Positions 36,953-48,487 of a DNA stretch of 64,000 nt are shown one piece after another. Source of the stretch: Hydrogenophaga intermedia (GTDB lineage Bacteria; Pseudomonadota; Gammaproteobacteria; Burkholderiales; Burkholderiaceae_C); NCBI RefSeq assembly GCF_023715105.1, contig NZ_JAMBNO010000007.1, forward strand, positions 1-64,000. Reading direction: 5' to 3'. The notes beneath the pieces were generated by a model. It made no database searches. It saw only the letters and a program-made list of their open reading frames with translations, and was not told where the DNA came from. Position 1 is the first letter of the stretch. The number at the start of each line of letters is the position of its first letter. The position numbers and the translations under genes are program-made.

Positions 36953-37489
36953 TCAGCGTACCGCCAAGTCGGCCACCAGCCTTGCCTTCAGCGCTCGTTC
37001 GCGGATCGCGTCCTCGGATTCGGTCGCCCAGGTGAACGTGCTCTTCCAGGCCCAGACCATGCCGTCGAGCCGGACGAACCGCACATCGCCCGCCTTGCCC
37101 GCGACCGTCGTCGCTGGACGCTGCCCCTCGAAGTCGAAGGCGATCGAGTGCGAACCCGGCTTCAGCCGGTAGCGCACCATCGTGTTCGGCAGGGTCTCGA
37201 CGGCGGCTCCGCCGTCGGCCTGAACCTTCACGAAGTTCCGGCCGTCGCCCCAGTTGCGCCGCACGACGTACACGGTGAGGGCGTTCGGGTCAGGCGCGAA
37301 CTGTTTGGCCTGCGCATCGGCGTTCAGGCTCGGCGCCGGAGCCGTGGTGCAGGCGATCACCCGGCCCTTGTTGGTTTTGTGGCAGTACGGGATCTCGACG
37401 GTGGGATCGGGTGCGGGCGGCGTGGCGCAGCCCGCCAGCAGCCCAGCCACCAAGACCACCGAGGCACAGGTCAATCGGTCGGCAGTCAT
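36953..37489 (-). CDS. Putative lipoprotein in the metal-efflux operon
   Basis: A 178-residue secreted protein with a lipoprotein signal peptide: [20 protein letters not shown], with the lipid-modified Cys at position 21. The mature part includes [20 protein letters not shown] and [10 protein letters not shown], similar in style to DUF2846-like lipoproteins, but I am not sure of the family. A GTG nine bases upstream is an alternative start. It follows the previous gene by five bases. Confidence 0.7.
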   Translation of the reverse strand: MTADRLTCASVVLVAGLLAGCATPPAPDPTVEIPYCHKTNKGRVIACTTAPAPSLNADAQAKQFAPDPNALTVYVVRRNWGDGRNFVKVQADGGAAVETLPNTMVRYRLKPGSHSIAFDFEGQRPATTVAGKAGDVRFVRLDGMVWAWKSTFTWATESEDAIRERALKARLVADLAVR

Positions 37490-37494
37490 GGCGT

Positions 37495-37881
37495 TCACTT
37501 CACTGTGAAGCGTGCGGTGGCGGGCTTGCCGCCGACGATCACGACAGCGACGGCCTTGGTGCCGGGGCCGACCTTGAAGCTGCCGGAGGCTTCGAGCTTG
37601 TCGCCCGCGGGCTTCAGCTCGACCTCCTGCTTCTCGGTGCCGGTCAGCAGCGTCACTTTCGCGCTGGCCTTGGACACGTCGGCCGGCTTGCCGTGGTCGC
37701 GCAGGTAGAGCTGGATCACGGTGGCTTTGGCCACCAGTTCGTAGTCCATGTCCTTGACCTCGACCACGACGCCGCCATGCAGCGGCTTGTGCTCGTGGGC
37801 GTGGTTGTGCTTGTCGCCGGCGGCAAAGGCAGAACCAGCCAGGGCGAGGGTGATGGAGGCGAGGATGGATTGCGTCTTCAT
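37495..37881 (-). CDS. Periplasmic histidine-rich protein of the czc operon
   Basis: A 128-residue protein with a signal peptide (cleavage near ALAGSAFA-AGD) and a histidine-rich mature N-terminus (GDKHNHAHEHKPLHGG) that should bind metal ions. The remainder is beta-rich. Related proteins are encoded next to czcA in betaproteobacterial metal-resistance loci and may act as periplasmic metal chaperones. It follows czcA by 39 bases on the same strand. Function is inferred from location and His content. Confidence 0.68.
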   Translation of the reverse strand: MKTQSILASITLALAGSAFAAGDKHNHAHEHKPLHGGVVVEVKDMDYELVAKATVIQLYLRDHGKPADVSKASAKVTLLTGTEKQEVELKPAGDKLEASGSFKVGPGTKAVAVVIVGGKPATARFTVK

Positions 37882-37920
37882 GAGAGTCCTTTCAGGGTTT
37901 GGGGGTGAACAGGAAGCCGC

Positions 37921-41040
<3,120 letters not shown>

Positions 41041-41041
41041 G

Positions 41042-42160
41042 TCAGCGCACCTGGTTGATCAGGGTGGCGCCTTGGGTGGCGATGCGGTCCCCGGCCTTCA
41101 GGCCCGATGTGACCGCGACGTTCACACCATCGAGGGCCTCGGTCGTGATGCTGCGAGGCTCGAAGCGCTCGGGCGAAGTCTTGACCCAGACGACGGTCTG
41201 GTTGGCCGGGTTCTTCATCAGCGACGCGACCGGGACCGCGATGCCCTTGACCTTCTGCTTCGTCTGCACGAAGACGCGCACGGGTTGTCCTACGGCCAAG
41301 CCGTTCAGGGCCGCACCCTGAGCGCGGAAGCCCAGCGGCAGCGCTTGCTCGCGCAGGCTGCGCGCCGCACCCAGGTACTCCAGCGGCACACGCTGGTCAC
41401 CGACTGCCAGCGTGGCACTGCCGACATTGGCCGCGAGCGAGGGCTCGAAGGCCAGTGCCTCGATGCGCAAGCGGCTCGGGTCGATGATCTCGAACAGCAG
41501 TTCGCGGGCATCGACCACCTGACCGGCCACCACATGGGCCGAGGCGATCACGCCCGACACCGGGGCCACCAGCGCTTCCCGCGTTGCCAGGCCGCCGCCA
41601 ACGGCCGCCATGCGCTCGGCCAGGCTGGCTGCCTCGCTTTCGGCCGCCTCGATGTCCTTGCGCGGCACGGTATCCGACAACTCCTTCAGCCGCGTCACGC
41701 GCTTGTCGGCGAGCGACTTGGCCGCGCGCAACTCGGCCAATTGCGCGGATTGATTCGATCTCTCGATGGGCGCGGTCGAGGGCACCACGTAGGCCAGCAC
41801 CTCGCCCTTGCGCACCACCTGTCCCGGGTTGGGCAGGCCGCGTGGACCGGGCTCGATGCGGCCGGCGTTCAGCGGCTGCACCTTGCCGCCGGCGTTGGGA
41901 TCCATCAGCACCTTGCCGTTCAGCTCGACCGAGCGCGGCAGCTCGGCCTCAGCAGCCACCATCGTACGTACTCCCAGCTGGCGCTGGGCCGGCTTGGGCA
42001 GGAACACGCTGCCGTCGGGCTGGCGTTGGGGGCCGTTTGCGCTCGGCGCAGCGGGTGCGTCGCCGTGGTCATGGCCTTCCCCGGCCTGCGCGGTCAGTGG
42101 GCCCACGAGTGCCAGCACCACGCCGAGCCAGGCCAGGCGATGCAAAGAAGCGCGCTTCAT
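41042..42160 (-). CDS. czcB: Efflux RND periplasmic adaptor (CzcB family)
   Basis: A 372-residue membrane-fusion protein joining the CzcA pump to the CzcC outer-membrane channel. It has a signal peptide (LGVVLALVGPLTAQA), a short His-rich start (GEGHDHGDAP), barrel-sandwich/lipoyl halves flanking a coiled-coil hairpin (SNQSAQLAELRAAKSLADKR region) and beta-barrel domains. I use the ATG at 42160, which follows GGAGG and overlaps the previous stop by ATGA; the longer frame reaching 42271 lies inside the preceding gene. Confidence 0.93.
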   Translation of the reverse strand: MKRASLHRLAWLGVVLALVGPLTAQAGEGHDHGDAPAAPSANGPQRQPDGSVFLPKPAQRQLGVRTMVAAEAELPRSVELNGKVLMDPNAGGKVQPLNAGRIEPGPRGLPNPGQVVRKGEVLAYVVPSTAPIERSNQSAQLAELRAAKSLADKRVTRLKELSDTVPRKDIEAAESEAASLAERMAAVGGGLATREALVAPVSGVIASAHVVAGQVVDARELLFEIIDPSRLRIEALAFEPSLAANVGSATLAVGDQRVPLEYLGAARSLREQALPLGFRAQGAALNGLAVGQPVRVFVQTKQKVKGIAVPVASLMKNPANQTVVWVKTSPERFEPRSITTEALDGVNVAVTSGLKAGDRIATQGATLINQVR

Positions 42161-42717
42161 GCTGCACCTCCGGCGCGAACCTGGCGGGCGGCCATCAGGC
42201 GTCTCCCGCCAAATACCAGCACGGCAAGGACGGCCAGGCCGCCGGAGGCCCATCCGCCGACCTCCTTCCATGAAAGTTCATGCGCAGGCTCGTCGGTGTG
42301 GGCGGCCTCGTGCAAGTCGAGTTCGCCGGCCAGCAGATCGACCTCCGCCCCAGCGGTCACGGTCGCGGTGATCGGCAGCACGCCGGGCTTGGGCGCTTCC
42401 TTGAGCACCACTTCATACGCGTCGTCGCCATGGGCCTCGGCCTTGAACTTGGTCCCGTCGATCTCGAGTTCGATCTGCGCGCCACGCACCGGGGTGTTGT
42501 CGACGAATCGGTCGAGGTAGAGCGTGACCTGCTTGCCATCGAGCACGCCGACGAGCTCGAAGGTCTCGGACACCGCCGCAAAGCGGGGCAGCGCGGTGCC
42601 CGTGGCGGCCGGGGCGGTGTCGCCGTGGTCATGGCCATCGCCGGCGATGACCGGCAGGGCGTTGCCGAGCAGCACGGATGCAAGGCAGAGCGCAGCCAGG
42701 GAGTGGGAAGACTTCAT
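42157..42717 (-). CDS. Membrane-anchored periplasmic protein between czcC and czcB
   Basis: A 186-residue protein with a signal peptide (LAALCLASVLLGNALPVIA), a His-rich start (GDGHDHGD) much like the N-terminus of CzcB, a beta-sandwich-like middle (LDGKQVTLYLDRFVDNTPVR), and one transmembrane helix near the C-terminus (GGLAVLAVLVFGG). It may present metal to the adaptor. It overlaps czcB by four bases. The name is not established; related proteins occur in czc loci. Confidence 0.7.
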   Translation of the reverse strand: MKSSHSLAALCLASVLLGNALPVIAGDGHDHGDTAPAATGTALPRFAAVSETFELVGVLDGKQVTLYLDRFVDNTPVRGAQIELEIDGTKFKAEAHGDDAYEVVLKEAPKPGVLPITATVTAGAEVDLLAGELDLHEAAHTDEPAHELSWKEVGGWASGGLAVLAVLVFGGRRLMAARQVRAGGAA

Positions 42718-42775
42718 GGGATGGGATTCCTGATGGGGTTCGCTGAGCGTGTTCGTGGGGGCGTGTGCCGTCGGC

Positions 42776-44125
42776 TCACTGCGGCAGCAGGCCCAGGGCC
42801 TGCCGCCACGCCGAGATGGCTGCGGCGAGTTCGATGCGGGCGCGCACGGCCTGTCGCTCGGCGTCGGCGGCCTCGGCCTCGATGCGCAAGCGCGTGGGCA
42901 GGTCGGATTCGCCCAGGCGGAAGGACTTGTCGAAGAAGCCGCGCGATTCGCGCGCCAGTTGGGCGCGACGATCGGCAGCGGCCAGCTGCGCCCGCGCCGC
43001 GTCGGTGCGCGCGCGAGCGGCTTCGCGCTCGCCCGCCAGGCGGGCACGTTCCAATGCCATCTGCGCCTGCAGTTCGACCGCCTCGGCGCGCGCAGAGGCC
43101 ACGCGGGCATCGTGCCGGGGACCGGCGCCGAAGGGGATGCGCACACCGACCGTGAAGGTCTGCTGGTAGGACTCTCCGTAAGTGCCCCGATCGCGGGTGG
43201 CGGCGATGGTGAGTTCCGGGCTGGCGCGAGACTGCGTGGCCGCGAGTGCAGCCACGCCGTCGGCGACGGCGGAGCGGTCCTTCAACGAGAGCAGTTCGGC
43301 ATGCGTGTCCAGGCCGTCTGCAGGACCGGTCGCCGTGGACGGCTCGGGTTCGGCGTCGGCGCCGGGCGCGGCGCTGGGTGCGGCAGCCGCTGGCATGGCG
43401 ACGAGGGGACGAAGCTGCTGCCAGGCGGCCGTGAGCGCGCCTTCGGCCTGCGCCACGGCCGCTTCGGCCGCCGCGACGGCGCCGTCGGCCTGGTGCTGGT
43501 CGGCACGGGCCAGGTCACCGGCTCTGAGCCGCTTGCCGACATCGGCGGCAATGCGTTGAACGTTGTCGAGCTGGCCGCGTGCGGCATCGAGCTCCACACG
43601 GGCCCGCTGCCACGCCCACCACGCTTCGCGCACAGCGGCAGCCACGCGCAGCTGTGCCGCCGTGGTACGGCTCTCGATGGCACGGCCCTCGGCGTCGGCC
43701 AGGGCCTGGCTGCGGCCACGTTCGCCCGGCAGCCACAATGGGATGGCCACGCCGACCTCGACCTCACGGGTGCCGAGGTTTCGGTTCAGGCGGTCCGTCT
43801 TGGTGGACAGCTCCATCGCCACTGGCTCGGGCGTCCATGCTTGGGCCGCGTCCCGCTGCGCGCGTGCCGCGTCGCGCCGCGCTGCCAGCGCTTGCGCTTC
43901 GGGCTGCCGCGCCCAGGCGGTTTCGAAGGCTGCTCGCAGCGTGGGCGGGGTCGGCTCGCTGGGTGCAGCAGGGGTCTGCGCACGCGCTTCGATCGCGACG
44001 CCCATCAGCGCTGCGGTGAGTGCCGTACTGGCTACGGTCGCCAGGGTGGCGCGGGCGGCGTGATGCCAGCGCCCGGCCGGCATGATTCTTCTTCGGTGCA
44101 TCCGATGCTCCAGTGTTGAAAACAA
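42776..44125 (-). CDS. czcC: Outer-membrane channel of the metal efflux system (CzcC/TolC family)
   Basis: A TolC-family protein (449 residues from this start; MHRRRIMPAGRW at 44101 is a likely alternative). After a signal peptide (VASTALTAALMGVAIEARA) come two repeats of long helices and short strands, e.g. LRAAFETAWARQPEAQALAA in the first and SPELTIAATRDRGTYGESYQ with TFTVGVRIPFGAGPRHD in the second. It forms the trimeric outer-membrane exit duct for CzcA/CzcB. Ala/Arg-rich helices reflect the high GC. Confidence 0.92.
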   Translation of the reverse strand: MFSTLEHRMHRRRIMPAGRWHHAARATLATVASTALTAALMGVAIEARAQTPAAPSEPTPPTLRAAFETAWARQPEAQALAARRDAARAQRDAAQAWTPEPVAMELSTKTDRLNRNLGTREVEVGVAIPLWLPGERGRSQALADAEGRAIESRTTAAQLRVAAAVREAWWAWQRARVELDAARGQLDNVQRIAADVGKRLRAGDLARADQHQADGAVAAAEAAVAQAEGALTAAWQQLRPLVAMPAAAAPSAAPGADAEPEPSTATGPADGLDTHAELLSLKDRSAVADGVAALAATQSRASPELTIAATRDRGTYGESYQQTFTVGVRIPFGAGPRHDARVASARAEAVELQAQMALERARLAGEREAARARTDAARAQLAAADRRAQLARESRGFFDKSFRLGESDLPTRLRIEAEAADAERQAVRARIELAAAISAWRQALGLLPQ

Positions 44126-44265
44126 CCCACAGGAGATCGGCGAGAGTCGACGCTGAGGAACTCAGGGTCGGATCGGGCCTCGAGCGGCGCCGCTGACCCA
44201 TGTGTCGGGCGGCGCGCACGCAGGCGCGAACGGGCTTCAGAAGGAGAAGGAACCCGCCTCGCCGA

Positions 44266-44628
44266 TCAGGCGAGGGGCAGCCACTGAGGGCGTTCGGGCG
44301 GGCTTTGCGCGAGGGTTCGCACGGTGCCTTCGACAGGCGTTACCGGGTGGGAGGCCAGAGCCAGCGGCGAAATGTCGCCCATGGGCGCGGGCATGCTGGC
44401 GCAGGTGCCGTGGCAATGGCCGCAGTCGAAATCGAACCCAGCCGGCGCGCTCTGATCTGCCGGCGCGCTGCCCTGGTCGGCCGTGGCCTCATCCGTGTGC
44501 TGGTGCTCGTGATGGCCCAGGTGCTGAACATGCTGGCCGGTTTCGTGCCCGCAATACGCCGCCACTGCCGCCCAGCTGAACTGGAGCGGCAGCAGGGCGA
44601 GCATGAGGATCGCGAGCCAACGGCGCAT
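44266..44628 (-). CDS. czcI: CzcI-type cobalt-zinc-cadmium resistance protein
   Basis: A 120-residue exported protein at the head of the czc operon. It starts RRWLAILMLALLPLQFSWAA, the CzcI signal peptide, followed by AAYCGHETGQHVQHLGHHEH, a metal-binding His/Cys stretch, and DCGHCHGTCAS. CzcI is reported to modulate czc expression in Cupriavidus. It lies 140 bases upstream of czcC on the same strand. Confidence 0.88.
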   Translation of the reverse strand: MRRWLAILMLALLPLQFSWAAVAAYCGHETGQHVQHLGHHEHQHTDEATADQGSAPADQSAPAGFDFDCGHCHGTCASMPAPMGDISPLALASHPVTPVEGTVRTLAQSPPERPQWLPLA

Positions 44629-44634
44629 GAAAAG

Positions 44635-44653
44635 AGTCTAGCAGCTACAGAGT
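44635..44653 (-). promoter_or_regulatory. Candidate MerR/PbrR-type operator before czcI
   Basis: On the coding strand the sequence ACTCTGTAGCTGCTAGACT has a TAGC-T-GCTA core dyad and resembles Cd/Pb/Zn MerR-family boxes of the ACTCTATAGTAACTAGAGGGT kind only in its left half and centre. It ends six bases before the start codon of czcI as annotated, so either transcription starts at the ATG or the real start is further inside. The CadR encoded in the same transposon is the obvious candidate regulator. Confidence 0.4.
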
Positions 44654-44691
44654 TTGAGACGGGTTCGCCGGGCTGATCGCCGTGACCGGCA

Positions 44692-45402
44692 TCACCACTT
44701 TTCGGCGCGGATGCGTCGGACCTGGGCGTTCATGCGGTGCCGGATGACCTGCGTGAAGAGCCAACGCTTGAGGCCGGAGAGGTTCGAGCCGTGGCGCGCA
44801 TAGAACTCGTCCGGGCTGTCGAACACGCCGAAGTCGTCAGCGATCCCGTCCTTCTGGATGTACGTGTCCTGGCCGCGCCATTCAACGCCAGGCGCCGACA
44901 GGTCGGGCGTGGCCGCGCCGTAGCCGCAGAACCGCTGTCGGACCGGGAAGCGCCGCTGCAGGCTGGTCAGGTAGGGTGCATCGAGGATGAAGCCTTCCAG
45001 GTTCACCCACCGTCCCTCGAAGGCCACTTCGACCCAACTGTGGATGATGCGTCGCGGTGCCAGCACATAGGCGAGCCCCGTGATCGCACCCTTCTGCAGC
45101 GGCTTGTCGATGGTGAAACCGTGGAAGCGGCAGGCAATGCCCACGGCGCGCAGCAAGGCCATCAGCAGCGTGCCCTTGGTGTTGCACTGGCCGATGCCAT
45201 CGGCCAGCACCGCCGATGCCGGCAACTCGTCGCCAGCGTTGTAGCCGAAGGCGATCTCGTTGCGCACGAAGTCGTAGACGGCGCCGATACGGTCATACAT
45301 CGGCAACGGCCGCCACCCCCGCTTCTCGACCAGCGCTTCGATGGCGGGGTGCGTGAAATCGAGCAGCCGCGTGGGCTGTAGCAGTTGGGCTTTGGCCTCC
45401 AT
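44692..45402 (-). CDS. Transglutaminase-like cysteine protease-fold protein
   Basis: A 236-residue soluble protein with a transglutaminase-like core: catalytic Cys in GIGQCNTKGTLLMALLRAVG, His in RRIIHSWVEVAFEG, and the third position in WVNLEGFIL. Such proteins can be proteases or transferases acting on peptides, and the bacterial ones are often uncharacterised. The ATG at 45402 is used; the longer frame reaching 45615 lies inside cadA. It follows the cadA stop by seven bases and so is co-transcribed with the cadmium/zinc pump. Its role in metal resistance is unknown. Confidence 0.8.
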   Translation of the reverse strand: MEAKAQLLQPTRLLDFTHPAIEALVEKRGWRPLPMYDRIGAVYDFVRNEIAFGYNAGDELPASAVLADGIGQCNTKGTLLMALLRAVGIACRFHGFTIDKPLQKGAITGLAYVLAPRRIIHSWVEVAFEGRWVNLEGFILDAPYLTSLQRRFPVRQRFCGYGAATPDLSAPGVEWRGQDTYIQKDGIADDFGVFDSPDEFYARHGSNLSGLKRWLFTQVIRHRMNAQVRRIRAEKW

Positions 45403-45409
45403 GGTCGCC

Positions 45410-47671
45410 TCAGCTTCGTTCGGGGTTTCGCAACAGGCGCAGGCCGTTGAAGACCACCAACAGGCTGGCCCCCATGTCGGCGAACACGGCCATCCACATG
45501 CTGGCGTTGTCGAACAGCGCGAGCACCAGGAAGACGGCCTTGATGCCGAGAGCCAGCGCGATGTTTTGCCACAGCACGGCGTGCGTGCGTTGCGACAGGC
45601 GCACCGTCTCGGCAATGCGCCGCAGATCGTCGTTCATCACCACCACGTCGGCCGCTTCCATCGCGATGTCGGTGCCGGCAGCGCCCATCGCCACGCCGAT
45701 GTCGGCCTGCGCCAGCGCGGGTGCGTCGTTGATGCCGTCGCCGGTCATCGCCGTCGCCCCATACTGCTTCTGCATGGCCTGGATCGCGGCGAGCTTGTCC
45801 TCGGGCAGCAGGTTGCCGCGGATGTCCGTCAGACCGGCCTCGCGGCCGATGGCCTCGGCGGTGGCCTGGTTGTCACCGGTCAGCATCACCGGCGTGATGC
45901 CCATCGCCTTCAGCTCGCCGATGGCGGCGGCCGACGAGGGCTTGATCGTGTCGGCCACCGCGAAGAGCGCCAGCACCCCGGACGCGGTGGCCAGCAGGCT
46001 GACCGTGCGGCCCGCTTCCTCGTGACGGTGGAGCACGGCCTCGATCTCGGCGGAGCACTGGCCGCGCTCCTCGATCAGGCGGTGGTTGCCCAGCACGTAG
46101 CGCTGGCCGCCGATGTCGGCTTCGATGCCGCGCCCGGACAGCGCGGCAAAGTTGCGGGCCTCGACGCTGTTCGGCGTCAGCCCCGCGGCGATGGCGCGCG
46201 ACACCGGGTGGTCCGAGTGCGCCGCCAGCGCGGCTGCGATGTGTTCGGCCTGCGGCTTGGGCAGGCTGGTGGACAGCATCTCCCACTCGACGAGGCGCGG
46301 CCTGCCTTCGGTGATGGTGCCGGTCTTGTCGAGCGCGACCGCCTTGAGCAGGCGCGCCTGTTCGAGGTGGACGCCGCCCTTGATCAGAATGCCCCGCCTG
46401 GCCGCCGACGCCAGCCCGCTGACGACGGTGACGGGCGTCGAGATCACGAGGGCGCACGGGCAGGCGATGACCAGCAGCACCAGCGCCTTGTAGACCGCGG
46501 CCAGCACCGTCCAGCCGAAGAGCCACGGGCCGGCGATGGCAACGGCCAGTGCCAGCACGAACACCGCCGGTGTGTACACGGCCGCGAACCGGTCGACGAA
46601 GCGCTGCGTGGGCGCACGGCTGCCCTGGGCCTGTTCGACCGCGTGGATGATGCGGGCCAGCGTCGATTGCGACGCCGCGGCGGTGACACGGCACTCGATG
46701 GTGCCGGTCTGGTTGATGGTGCCGGCGAAGACCGCATCGCCCGGCCCCTTGTCGACCGGCAGGCTCTCGCCGGTGACGGGCGCCTGGTCCACGGCGGTGC
46801 TGTCGTCGGTGACGATGGCATCCATGGCCACGCGTTCGCCCGGCTTGACCCGGACCGTGGCGCCGATAGGTACGCTGCCGACGGGCGCGGATCTCCAGGT
46901 GCCGTCGGGCTGCCGCAGGTCGGCGGTGTCGGGCGACAGCGCCAGCAGGCCGCTGATTGCATTGCGCGCGCGGTCGACGGCCCGCGCCTCGATCAGTTCG
47001 GCGATCGCGTACAGCGCCATGACCATGGCCGCCTCAGGCCACTGGCCGATCACGAAGGCTCCCGCGACCGCCACTGACATCAGTGCATTGATGTTCAGGC
47101 GGCCGTGCCGCAGGGCGGACAGGCCCTTGCGGAACGTGCCGAAGCCGGCCAGCCCGATGGCCGCGGCTGCAACGGCCAGGCCAGCCCACTTGGACCAGGG
47201 CGCGTCCGGTGCCAGGAAGGACAGGGCCTCGGCAGCCGTCGCAAGAGCGAGGGCAGCCAGCAGGCGGGGCAGGCCGGACCCGGTTGCTGCGTCGTGGCCG
47301 TGATCCGATCCATCACCGGCGTTGGACGACTCCGTCGCGTCGGGCCAGGCGTGAACCTCGAATCCGGAGTTCCGGATGGCTTCCACTGCCGCCAGCGCTG
47401 CCTGCGGCTCGCCGGCTATGCGCAGGCTGCGCTCGCCCAGCTGGAAGCGCAGCCCCAGGACGCCGGGGATGCCCTCGACAGCGCGACGGATCTCGGACTC
47501 CTCGCTGGCGCAGTCCATCGCCGGAATGCGGAAGCGCTGGCCACCACCCAGGGGGACCGAGGCAGAGGCAGCAGGTGCGTGGTCGGAAGCGCCGCAGCAG
47601 GCGCCGCAGCCAGCCGGTTGCAGTGCGCCGGCCGGATCCGGCTTGATGTCGTGGGGGTGATCGTGGGCCAT
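45410..47671 (-). CDS. cadA: Cd/Zn/Pb-exporting P1B-type ATPase
   Basis: A 753-residue heavy-metal ATPase that pumps Cd(II), Zn(II) or Pb(II) from the cytoplasm. The N-terminus is Cys/His-rich (GCGACCGASDHAP) and contains one heavy-metal-associated domain whose motif is MDCASEE instead of GMTCxxC. Downstream are the CPC metal-binding helix (LLVIACPCALVIST), the phosphorylation site DKTGTITEG, TGDNQATAEAIG, and GDGINDAPALAQADIGVAMG. The first ATG has no Shine-Dalgarno sequence and the promoter lies directly in front, so the mRNA may be leaderless. Divergent from cadR. Confidence 0.95.
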   Translation of the reverse strand: MAHDHPHDIKPDPAGALQPAGCGACCGASDHAPAASASVPLGGGQRFRIPAMDCASEESEIRRAVEGIPGVLGLRFQLGERSLRIAGEPQAALAAVEAIRNSGFEVHAWPDATESSNAGDGSDHGHDAATGSGLPRLLAALALATAAEALSFLAPDAPWSKWAGLAVAAAAIGLAGFGTFRKGLSALRHGRLNINALMSVAVAGAFVIGQWPEAAMVMALYAIAELIEARAVDRARNAISGLLALSPDTADLRQPDGTWRSAPVGSVPIGATVRVKPGERVAMDAIVTDDSTAVDQAPVTGESLPVDKGPGDAVFAGTINQTGTIECRVTAAASQSTLARIIHAVEQAQGSRAPTQRFVDRFAAVYTPAVFVLALAVAIAGPWLFGWTVLAAVYKALVLLVIACPCALVISTPVTVVSGLASAARRGILIKGGVHLEQARLLKAVALDKTGTITEGRPRLVEWEMLSTSLPKPQAEHIAAALAAHSDHPVSRAIAAGLTPNSVEARNFAALSGRGIEADIGGQRYVLGNHRLIEERGQCSAEIEAVLHRHEEAGRTVSLLATASGVLALFAVADTIKPSSAAAIGELKAMGITPVMLTGDNQATAEAIGREAGLTDIRGNLLPEDKLAAIQAMQKQYGATAMTGDGINDAPALAQADIGVAMGAAGTDIAMEAADVVVMNDDLRRIAETVRLSQRTHAVLWQNIALALGIKAVFLVLALFDNASMWMAVFADMGASLLVVFNGLRLLRNPERS

Positions 47672-47677
47672 GCCGAC

Positions 47678-47708
47678 ATTGAAAACCCTGAAGTGGGTAT
47701 AGAGTCAA
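47678..47708 (-). promoter_or_regulatory. MerR-type cadA promoter with 19-bp spacer (CadR operator)
   Basis: On the minus strand, -35 TTGACT (47708-47703) and -10 TTCAAT (47683-47678) are 19 bases apart. This overlong spacer is the mark of MerR-family-activated promoters. The spacer holds an ACCC-N6-GGGT dyad, where CadR should bind and underwind the DNA on Cd(II) or Pb(II). The predicted start of transcription is at or within a few bases of the cadA ATG at 47671. Confidence 0.7.
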
Positions 47709-47748
47709 GGTGCGTCGCGAACTGTCACCGGCACAAGGGGAACCGCAC

Positions 47749-48189
47749 ATGCGCATCGGCGAACTGGCCCAGGCCAGCGGAACGCCCATCGAGACGATCC
47801 GCTTCTATGAACGAGAGGGGCTGCTGCCGGCCGCCGCGCGCACGGAGGGCAACTACCGCATCTACACCCCGCAGCATGCGGATCGGCTGGGGTTCATCCG
47901 CCAGTGCCGCAGCCTGGACATGACGCTTGACGAGGTGCGGGTGCTGCTGCGTTTCAAGGACCAACCCTTGGCCGATTGCGGCGAGGTGAACAGCCTGCTG
48001 GACGAGCACATCGGCCATGTGGCCGAGCGGATCAAGGCCCTGCGCGCCCTTGAGAAGGAGCTGAGGGCGCTGCGGGCGGCCTGCCCCGTGCCTCATGCCT
48101 CTGCCGACTGCGGCATCCTCCAGGGCATCGATCACGCAGGTGCGAAACCTGCGGCGGCTTCCAAGCGCCATGTGCGCGGCGCTCACTGA
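47749..48189 (+). CDS. cadR: Cd(II)/Pb(II)-responsive MerR-family regulator CadR
   Basis: A 146-residue MerR-type activator. The DNA-binding wing-helix is MRIGELAQASGTPIETIRFY with YEREGLLPAA, and the long dimerisation helix follows. Metal-binding cysteines are in QPLADCGEVNSLLDEHIGH and near AACPVPHASADCGIL, the CadR/PbrR pattern. The ATG at 47749 has AAGGGGA upstream; the in-frame start at 47710 adds unconserved residues. Divergent from cadA, whose promoter it should activate. The C-terminus ends with a short basic and His tail. Confidence 0.92.
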   Translation: MRIGELAQASGTPIETIRFYEREGLLPAAARTEGNYRIYTPQHADRLGFIRQCRSLDMTLDEVRVLLRFKDQPLADCGEVNSLLDEHIGHVAERIKALRALEKELRALRAACPVPHASADCGILQGIDHAGAKPAAASKRHVRGAH

Positions 48190-48487
48190 GCATTGCCTGG
48201 GGTCGGTGAGCGACGGGTTTCTGGTGCTGGCGGGGCCGACCGCTTGTGGCCGATGGCTGGTCTCCGCGAGCGGCAGCTTCCTGGAGCCTCAGTTGGGGCT
48301 GCACCCACCTCCCGGGCATCGAACTTGGGGTCTATCGTGATCACCTCGGCGTGCAACGGCACCCCGTGCTGAGTCTGCCAAGACTCTCACCGCGGTGAGA
48401 GTTCGCTGGCGAGCATATTCATCAGCAGTGATGCCAAGATAAACAACATTAGCGTGGCATGCATGCCGCGGGTCTAAACTGGCGCGG
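48190..48487. other. Intergenic region with palindromes upstream of the recombinase
   Basis: 298 bases without a gene. It contains the 20-bp perfect palindrome 48383-48402, and a 12-bp perfect palindrome GGCATGCATGCC (48456-48467) directly before the recombinase start. This is the most likely place for the cointegrate-resolution site of the transposon, and also for the recombinase promoter. Confidence 0.5.
48383..48402. repeat. 20-bp perfect palindrome, candidate recombination core site
   Basis: ACTCTCACCGCGGTGAGAGT is its own reverse complement. It lies 85 bases upstream of the tyrosine-recombinase start. Tyrosine recombinases that resolve Tn3-family cointegrates (TnpI of Tn4430, TnpS/TnpT of Tn4651) act at dyad core sites next to their genes. 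It could instead be a repressor operator. Confidence 0.6.

Noticed and set aside
45341..47077. 578-residue plus-strand frame across cadA
   Set aside because: Antisense to the P-type ATPase, which has all catalytic motifs; the frame has no domain of its own.
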